Source: Pseudomonas sp. Bc-h (GTDB lineage Bacteria > Pseudomonadota > Gammaproteobacteria > Pseudomonadales > Pseudomonadaceae). Taken from it: DNA of 48,547 nucleotides. A model generated the notes under the pieces. That model searched no databases. It was not told the DNA's origin and saw only the letters and a program-made list of their open reading frames with translations. Position 1 is the stretch's first letter. Each line of letters starts with the position of its first letter. The stretch covers positions 253,504-302,050 of the forward strand of contig NZ_MUIN01000017.1 in assembly GCF_002080045.1 (NCBI RefSeq), given 5' to 3'. The position numbers and the translations under genes were made by a program. Shown here in pieces: positions 42,438 to 48,547 of this stretch.

Positions 42438-44162
42438 GTGGAGCTTTTATCTGGCGCTGAAATGGTCGTCCGCTTTTTGCGTGACGAAGGCGTTGAGCAT
42501 ATCTATGGGTACCCAGGCGGTGCCCTCCTGCATATTTACGACGCGCTGTTCAAAGAACCGGCCGTGAGCCACATCCTCGTTCGTCACGAACAGGCTGCGA
42601 CCCACATGGCTGACGGCTATGCGCGCGCTACCGGCAAGGCTGGTGTGGTGCTGGTGACCTCGGGTCCCGGTGCGACGAACGCCATCACCGGCATCGCGAC
42701 CGCTTACATGGACTCGATTCCGATGGTCGTCCTGTCGGGTCAGGTTCCAAGCAACATGGTCGGCACCGACGCCTTCCAGGAAACCGACATGATCGGTATC
42801 TCCCGGCCGATCGTGAAGCACAGCTTCATGATCAAGCATCCGTCGGAAATCCCGGAAGTTCTCAAAAAAGCGTTCTATCTGGCGCAGTCCGGTCGTCCTG
42901 GTCCTGTCGTAGTCGATATCCCGAAAGACATGACCAACCCGGCCGAAAAATTCGAATACGTCTTCCCGAAAAAAGCCAAGCTGCGCTCTTACAGCCCGGC
43001 TGTTCGTGGTCATTCGGGTCAGATCCGCAAGGCTGTCGAGATGCTTCTGGCCGCCAAGCGCCCGATCATCTACGCCGGCGGCGGTGTGGTCATGGGCAAC
43101 GGTTCCGCACCACTGACCGAACTGGCGCAATTGCTGAATGCTCCGGTGACCAACACGCTGATGGGCCTTGGTTGCTATCCGGGCACGGATCGCCAGTTCG
43201 TCGGCATGCTGGGCATGCACGGCAGCTACACGGCCAACCTGGCGATGCACCACTCGGACGTGATCCTCGCTGTCGGCGCGCGTTTCGACGATCGCGTGAT
43301 CAATGGCGCGTCGCGCTTCTGCCCGGGCGCCAAGATCATCCACATCGATATTGATCCGGCTTCGATCTCCAAGACCATCAAGGCCGACGTGCCAATCGTC
43401 GGTCCGGTTGAGAGCGTGCTGACCGAAATGGTTGCGACCCTCAAGGAAATCGGCGAAACCCCTGGCAAGGAATCGGTCGCAACCTGGTGGAAGCAGATCG
43501 ACGAGTGGCGTGCCGACGGTGATCTGTTCCCCTACAACCGTGGCGATGGCAGCCTGATCAAGCCTCAGGCAGTGATCGAGACACTGTGCGAAGTGACCAA
43601 GGGCGATGCCTACGTGACGTCCGACGTCGGTCAGCATCAGATGTTCGCGGCGCAGTACTACCGCTTCAACAAGCCGAATCGCTGGATCAACTCCGGTGGT
43701 CTGGGCACCATGGGCTTCGGTCTTCCGGCCGCCATGGGCGTGGCGCTGAGCTTCCCGGATGCGCACGTTGCCTGTGTGACCGGCGAAGGCAGTATTCAGA
43801 TGAACATCCAGGAGCTGTCGACCTGCCTGCAGTACAACCTGCCGGTGAAGATCATCCTGCTCAACAACGGCGTGCTCGGCATGGTCCGTCAGTGGCAGGA
43901 CATGAGCTACAGCGGTCGTCACTCGCACTCCTACATGGAGTCGCTGCCTGACTTCGTCAAGCTGGTCGAGGCCTATGGTCACGTCGGCATGAAGATCACT
44001 GATCTGAAAGACTTGAGGCCGAAGATGGAAGAAGCGTTCGCCATGAAGGATCGCCTGGTGTTCCTCGACATCCAGGTCGACGTTGCCGAGCACGTCTATC
44101 CGATGCAGATCAGAGATGGATCGATGCGCGACATGTGGCTGAGCAAGACGGAGCGTACCTAA
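42438..44162 (+). CDS. ilvI: Acetolactate synthase, large subunit
   Basis: ThDP enzyme of 574 residues that makes acetolactate or acetohydroxybutyrate, first step of valine/leucine/isoleucine synthesis. The catalytic Glu is in VRHEQAATHMADGYARATGK; the ThDP/Mg site is in CVTGEGSIQMNIQEL and NNGVLGMVRQWQ. The metal motif reads GEGS rather than the GDGS of E. coli. The start GTG at 42438 follows GAGGTG. It is followed three bases later by ilvH, forming the ilvIHC operon. Confidence 0.97.
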   Translation: MELLSGAEMVVRFLRDEGVEHIYGYPGGALLHIYDALFKEPAVSHILVRHEQAATHMADGYARATGKAGVVLVTSGPGATNAITGIATAYMDSIPMVVLSGQVPSNMVGTDAFQETDMIGISRPIVKHSFMIKHPSEIPEVLKKAFYLAQSGRPGPVVVDIPKDMTNPAEKFEYVFPKKAKLRSYSPAVRGHSGQIRKAVEMLLAAKRPIIYAGGGVVMGNGSAPLTELAQLLNAPVTNTLMGLGCYPGTDRQFVGMLGMHGSYTANLAMHHSDVILAVGARFDDRVINGASRFCPGAKIIHIDIDPASISKTIKADVPIVGPVESVLTEMVATLKEIGETPGKESVATWWKQIDEWRADGDLFPYNRGDGSLIKPQAVIETLCEVTKGDAYVTSDVGQHQMFAAQYYRFNKPNRWINSGGLGTMGFGLPAAMGVALSFPDAHVACVTGEGSIQMNIQELSTCLQYNLPVKIILLNNGVLGMVRQWQDMSYSGRHSHSYMESLPDFVKLVEAYGHVGMKITDLKDLRPKMEEAFAMKDRLVFLDIQVDVAEHVYPMQIRDGSMRDMWLSKTERT

Positions 44163-44164
44163 TT

Positions 44165-44656
44165 ATGCGGCACATCATTTCGCTATTGCTGGAAAACGAA
44201 CCGGGTGCCCTGTCTCGCGTCGTCGGTCTGTTTTCGCAGCGCAACTACAACATCGAAAGCCTGACCGTGGCGCCAACCGAAGACCCGACCCTGTCGCGTT
44301 TGACGCTGACCACCGTCGGCCATGATGAGGTGATCGAGCAGATCACCAAGAACCTCAACAAGCTGGTTGAAGTGGTCAAGCTGGTCGATCTGTCGGAAAG
44401 CGCTCACATCGAGCGCGAACTTATGCTGATCAAGGTCAAGGCGACAGGTGCCCAACGCGCCGAAATCAAGCGCACCACGGACATCTTCCGCGGCCAGATC
44501 GTTGATGTTTCCAGCAGCGTCTACACCGTGCAGCTGGCAGGGACAAGCGACAAACTGGACAGCTTCATCCAGGCGATCGGCACCACCGCCATCCTGGAAA
44601 CGGTACGCAGTGGCGTGACGGGCATTGCCCGCGGCGACAAAGTGCTGAGCATTTAA
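44165..44656 (+). CDS. ilvH: Acetolactate synthase, small subunit
   Basis: Regulatory subunit of 163 residues. The ACT domain at the N-terminus (HIISLLLENEPGALSRVVGL, NIESLTVAPTED) binds valine for feedback control; the C-terminal ALS_ss_C domain follows. The ATG at 44165 starts the IlvH-typical MRHIISLL. It activates the IlvI partner encoded directly upstream. Confidence 0.97.
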   Translation: MRHIISLLLENEPGALSRVVGLFSQRNYNIESLTVAPTEDPTLSRLTLTTVGHDEVIEQITKNLNKLVEVVKLVDLSESAHIERELMLIKVKATGAQRAEIKRTTDIFRGQIVDVSSSVYTVQLAGTSDKLDSFIQAIGTTAILETVRSGVTGIARGDKVLSI

Positions 44657-44702
44657 CCTAATTTAGCGAATGGCCTGACGGCCGAGATAACAGGGGAATT
44701 TC

Positions 44703-45719
<1,017 letters not shown>

Positions 45720-45748
45720 GATTCGCTGAATCTGGTTACGCTTAACGA

Positions 45749-45778
45749 AAAACGCGACCCCAGGGTCGCGTTTTTTCG
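45749..45778 (+). terminator. Intrinsic terminator of ilvIHC
   Basis: AACGCGACCC pairs with GGGTCGCGTT and is followed by TTTTTCG. It lies about 30 bases after the ilvC stop. Confidence 0.92.
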
Positions 45779-45872
45779 TTATGAGGGTTCATCTGGTATA
45801 AAGCTGCATCGTTTGCAGGCGCGATGTCGCCGCGAGCATCTGTCGAAAATTCATAGCTGCAAGGTATTGTCC

Positions 45873-46721
45873 ATGAGCGAACGTCCCGAAGAGCCGAACA
45901 AGGCCTCTGACGCCGAAAGCCTGCTACCGATCGATGAACATATAGAAGAGGGGCATGACGCTGAAGGGCGCAAGGTCCGGCATCGCGGAATTTATCTGCT
46001 GCCAAACCTCTTCACCACGGCGAATCTGTTTGCCGGCTTCTACGCAATCATCAGTGCCATGAGTGCTCAAAGCGCCATGAGTGCCGGCGATCAGGCAGGG
46101 GCGAGCAAGTACTTCGCGTTTGCCGCGATTGCCATCTTCGTGGCGATGGTGCTCGACGGCCTTGACGGGCGTGTCGCGCGCATGACCAACACTCAGAGTG
46201 CGTTCGGCGCTGAGTATGACTCGCTGTCCGACATGGTCGCCTTTGGTGTAGCGCCGGCGCTGCTGGCATTCGGCTGGGCGTTGGGCGATATGGGAAAGGT
46301 AGGCTGGATGGTCGCCTTCATCTATGTCGCTGGCGCTGCACTGCGCCTGGCGCGTTTTAACACTCAGGTGGGCAAGGCTGACAAACGTTACTTCATCGGC
46401 CTCGCCAGTCCGGCAGCGGCGGGTGTTGTCGCCGGTACCGTATGGGCGTTCAGCGATTACGGTATTCAAGGTTCCAAGCTGTCGTTCCTGGTTGCTCTGC
46501 TGGTAGCGGCTGCGGGCATGCTCATGGTCAGCAACATCAAGTACAACAGCTTCAAGGAGCTGGATCTCAAGGGGCGCGTGCCGTTTGTGGCGATTCTTGC
46601 GGTGGTGCTGGTGTTCGCCGTCGTGTTCAGCGATCCGCCGCGCATCTTGCTATTGATCTTCCTGGGGTATGCGGCATCGGGCCCGGTTCAGTACCTGTTG
46701 CGCCTGCGTCGTCATAAATAG
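45873..46721 (+). CDS. pssA: CDP-diacylglycerol--serine O-phosphatidyltransferase
   Basis: Membrane enzyme of 282 residues that makes phosphatidylserine, precursor of phosphatidylethanolamine. The CDP-alcohol phosphotransferase motif is DGLDGRVARMTNTQSAFG with EYDSLSD, the DG-x2-AR-x8-G-x3-D-x3-D set. About seven membrane helices follow. The start is ATG at 45873 with AAGG upstream. It is of the subclass II (membrane) type, not the soluble E. coli type. Confidence 0.94.
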   Translation: MSERPEEPNKASDAESLLPIDEHIEEGHDAEGRKVRHRGIYLLPNLFTTANLFAGFYAIISAMSAQSAMSAGDQAGASKYFAFAAIAIFVAMVLDGLDGRVARMTNTQSAFGAEYDSLSDMVAFGVAPALLAFGWALGDMGKVGWMVAFIYVAGAALRLARFNTQVGKADKRYFIGLASPAAAGVVAGTVWAFSDYGIQGSKLSFLVALLVAAAGMLMVSNIKYNSFKELDLKGRVPFVAILAVVLVFAVVFSDPPRILLLIFLGYAASGPVQYLLRLRRHK

Positions 46722-46745
46722 AGTCATAGATTCATTTCACACCGC

Positions 46746-46790
46746 ACTCCGCAGCCTATAAGGTTGAGCCATTCACCCTGGCTGCGGAGT
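46746..46790 (+). promoter_or_regulatory. Inverted repeat covering the msrP ribosome binding site
   Basis: ACTCCGCAGCC (46746-46756) and GGCTGCGGAGT (46780-46790) are perfect 11-base complements with a 23-base loop. The second arm contains GGAG, the only candidate Shine-Dalgarno, ending five bases before the msrP ATG. Confidence 0.7.
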
Positions 46791-46794
46791 CGCC

Positions 46795-47808
46795 ATGCTT
46801 ATCCAGATCCCTCTCGCATCCGCTTGCAAAGAGTCGGATGTCACGCCTGAATCAATCTATCTATCACGCCGTGCTGTGTTGGCTGCCTCATTGGCCGGTT
46901 TGGCCGTCGGTGCGCTGCCCGCTTGGGCGCTAGCTGCCGATCCTTCGCAATACGCCGGGGTCGAAGCAGGAAATGCTCCGGACTGGTTCAAGGGCAAGCT
47001 GTCCTCGACTCAGTGGCAAGCCGTGACCGTCAAGGAGGAGGCCATAACCCCTTTCAAGGATGCGACCCACTACAACAACTTCTATGAGTTCGGTACCGAC
47101 AAGGGCGATCCGGCGAAAAACGCTGGATCCTTGAAGACTGAGCCCTGGACTGTGGTGATCGATGGAGAGGTGGGCAAGCCTGGTCGCTATGCGCTTGAAG
47201 ACTTCATGAAACCTTATCAGCTCGAGGAACGCATCTATCGACTGCGCTGCGTCGAGGCGTGGTCGATGGTCATTCCCTGGATAGGCTTCCCGATTGCCGA
47301 GCTGCTCAAGCAAGTCGAGCCCACCTCCAAGGCGAAATACATTCGCTTCGAGACGTTGCAGGATCCGAAGGTGATGCCCGGACAGCGTTCTGGTTTCGCG
47401 CTGATCGACTGGCCTTACGTCGAAGGTCTGCGTCTGGACGAGGCGATGAACCCGCTGGCGATTCTTGCGGTCGGCATGTACGGGCGCGAATTGCCCAACC
47501 AGAACGGCGCGCCATTGCGCCTGGTCGTACCGTGGAAGTATGGCTTCAAGAGCGTTAAGTCGATCGTGCGCATCAGCCTGGTCAGTGATCAGCCGAAAAC
47601 CACCTGGCAGAGCATTGCGGCTAACGAGTACGGCTTTTATGCCAATGTGAATCCTACAGTCGACCACCCGCGCTGGACTCAGGCCCACGAGCGGAGACTG
47701 CCGAGCGGGCTGTTCAGTCCCAATATTCGGCAGACGGAAATGTTCAACGGGTATGGGGAGCAGGTTGCCGCTCTTTATACGGGTATGGACCTGCGGAAAG
47801 ACTACTGA
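46795..47808 (+). CDS. msrP: Protein-methionine-sulfoxide reductase, catalytic subunit
   Basis: Molybdoenzyme of 337 residues that repairs oxidised methionines in periplasmic proteins. A Tat signal is near the N-terminus (LSRRAVLAASLAG); the cofactor Cys lies in LRCVEAWSMVIPW. Family segments AGNAPDWF, PYQLEERIYRLR and WKYGFKSVKSIVRI are present. A hairpin covers its ribosome binding site. It overlaps msrQ by one base, which supplies electrons. Confidence 0.95.
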   Translation: MLIQIPLASACKESDVTPESIYLSRRAVLAASLAGLAVGALPAWALAADPSQYAGVEAGNAPDWFKGKLSSTQWQAVTVKEEAITPFKDATHYNNFYEFGTDKGDPAKNAGSLKTEPWTVVIDGEVGKPGRYALEDFMKPYQLEERIYRLRCVEAWSMVIPWIGFPIAELLKQVEPTSKAKYIRFETLQDPKVMPGQRSGFALIDWPYVEGLRLDEAMNPLAILAVGMYGRELPNQNGAPLRLVVPWKYGFKSVKSIVRISLVSDQPKTTWQSIAANEYGFYANVNPTVDHPRWTQAHERRLPSGLFSPNIRQTEMFNGYGEQVAALYTGMDLRKDY

Positions 47809-48428
47809 TGCGTTATGTGCTCTGGCGTCTGTGTGTTTTTGTGGCGGTGGCTGTGGTGCCCTTAGTGTGGCTGTATCAGGCCTGGATACTGGATCTGGGA
47901 CCGGACCCCGGGAAAGTGCTGGTAGATCGGTTCGGGCTTGGCACGTTGGTGTTGGTGTTGATCACATTGACGATGACGCCGCTGCAGCGTGTGACAGGCT
48001 GGGGAGGGTGGATTGCCGTTCGACGGCAGTTGGGCTTGTGGTGTTTCGCCTGCGTGTCGGTACACATGCTTTCCTACGGTTTCTTTATTCTGGGGTTTGA
48101 TTGGGTGCAGTTGGGCGTCGAGTTGGTGAAGCGCCCCTACATCATTGTCGGGAGTCTAGGCTTCCTTTGCGTCATGCCGCTTGCGCTGACATCGAATCGC
48201 TACAGCCAGCGTCGCCTCGGTGCGCGTTGGAAGAAGCTTCACCGCCTCATATATCTGATTCTCGGGCTCGGCTTGCTGCATATGTTGTGGATCGTCCGCG
48301 CCGATCTCATGGAGTGGGCGATATATGCTGGCGTCGGTGCGTTCTTGCTGGCGATCAGAATTCCAGCAATTGCCAGGCGGATCCCTCGTCGAATGGCGAG
48401 AAAACCTGGTGCTGTAACAAAAGTTTAA
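47808..48428 (+). CDS. msrQ: Haem-binding membrane subunit MsrQ
   Basis: Inner-membrane cytochrome b-type protein of 206 residues with about six helices (VAVVPLVWLYQAW, LGTLVLVLITLTMTPL). His residues in CVSVHMLSYG and LHRLIYLILGLGLLHM fit haem-binding sites of the YedZ/MsrQ family. It passes electrons from the quinone pool or a flavin reductase to MsrP. Its start overlaps the msrP stop (TGATG). Confidence 0.94.
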   Translation: MRYVLWRLCVFVAVAVVPLVWLYQAWILDLGPDPGKVLVDRFGLGTLVLVLITLTMTPLQRVTGWGGWIAVRRQLGLWCFACVSVHMLSYGFFILGFDWVQLGVELVKRPYIIVGSLGFLCVMPLALTSNRYSQRRLGARWKKLHRLIYLILGLGLLHMLWIVRADLMEWAIYAGVGAFLLAIRIPAIARRIPRRMARKPGAVTKV

Positions 48429-48436
48429 ATAAGTGC

Positions 48437-48464
48437 TTGACGCCCCTCAGGATCTGTCTATAAT
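48437..48464 (+). promoter_or_regulatory. Probable rRNA operon P1 promoter
   Basis: TTGACG (48437-48442), a 16-base spacer and TATAAT (48459-48464), followed by a GC-rich discriminator (TCGCCCC), typical of stringently controlled rrn promoters. In P. aeruginosa a 16S rRNA gene follows msrQ. The 16S gene itself is beyond the window end. Confidence 0.78.
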
Positions 48465-48547
48465 TCGCCCCACTTCCGGCGCAGACGAAACGGAAAACTC
48501 CTTGAGAATCAAAGAGTTGGACGAAGTAAGCAGTGAGGAAGTGCTTC
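48465..48547 (+). other. Start of the rRNA operon leader
   Basis: The last 83 bases follow the promoter and contain TTGAGAATCAAAGAGTTGG and onward, with no open frame. This is the expected 5' leader of an rrn transcript. No mature rRNA sequence is seen. Confidence 0.55.

Noticed and set aside
42447..44093. 548-codon minus-strand frame opposite ilvI
   Set aside because: It is antisense to a clear IlvI; composition and lack of motifs point to a frame left open by codon bias.

Overview
The window is a GC-rich, densely coded piece of a Pseudomonas chromosome, most probably from the P. fluorescens group. The evidence is gene content and order (acs, pgi, panC-panB, folK-pcnB, crcZ, cbrB-cbrA-cbrX, gluQRS, dksA, aminotransferase-sfsA; then mrcB, ilvI-ilvH-ilvC, pssA, msrP-msrQ and an rrn promoter), which I recognise as a core Pseudomonas block, together with REP/REPIN-type palindromes between genes. 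It is almost entirely housekeeping and regulatory DNA. I see no prophage, integrase, transposase, tRNA, CRISPR array or defence island.

Layout. 1-620: intergenic DNA with two copies of a REPIN-like element, then a chemoreceptor (620-2299). 2388-5680: a small DUF2845 protein and a large DUF748/AsmA-like envelope protein (minus strand). 5792-6808: SAM-dependent methyltransferase. 6809-7376: long structured leader in front of the Mg2+ P-type ATPase mgtA (7377-10112). 10167-14469: acetyl-CoA C-acetyltransferase, a DUF2236/MpaB-like protein and acetyl-CoA synthetase. 14694-15260: an unrecognised two-helix membrane protein with a zinc-ribbon-like tail. 15358-21189: pgi, panC, panB, folK, pcnB. 21370-26533: the carbon/nitrogen regulatory locus crcZ sRNA - cbrB - cbrA - cbrX. 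26650-30334: gluQRS, dksA, aminotransferase, sfsA. 30312-34425: iron/haem block (Rieske protein, haem ABC transporter phuTUV-like, ChaN-like lipoprotein) around a Fur-box-like site. 34571-36413: deoC, the Fur-regulated sRNA PrrF, a TfoX C-terminal-domain protein and a pentapeptide protein. 36515-41602: APH/P-loop fusion, PBP1B, TPR lipoprotein, YqcC-like protein. 41603-48428: DUF4124 protein, ilvIHC, pssA, msrPQ. The window ends just inside the promoter/leader of a ribosomal RNA operon.

How parts work together. CbrA/CbrB with sigma-54 should drive CrcZ, an RNA with several A-rich Hfq/Crc motifs. A matching AAnAAnAA motif lies directly before the ribosome binding site of acs in the same window, so a regulator RNA and a plausible target are both present. 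A second Hfq-type sRNA (PrrF) and the haem transporter both carry Fur-box-like sites, giving an iron-response theme. IlvIHC are the first steps of branched-chain amino acid synthesis; PanB/PanC are two of the pantothenate steps, while panD, their usual neighbour, is not here.

The observations most worth checking are regulatory: CbrB-type half-sites built into the cbrB terminator, the structured mgtA leader, a hairpin that would hide the msrP ribosome binding site, a probable CTG start behind a Fur-box-like site, and the uncharacterised 188-residue protein. I did not find a convincing undescribed multi-gene system.
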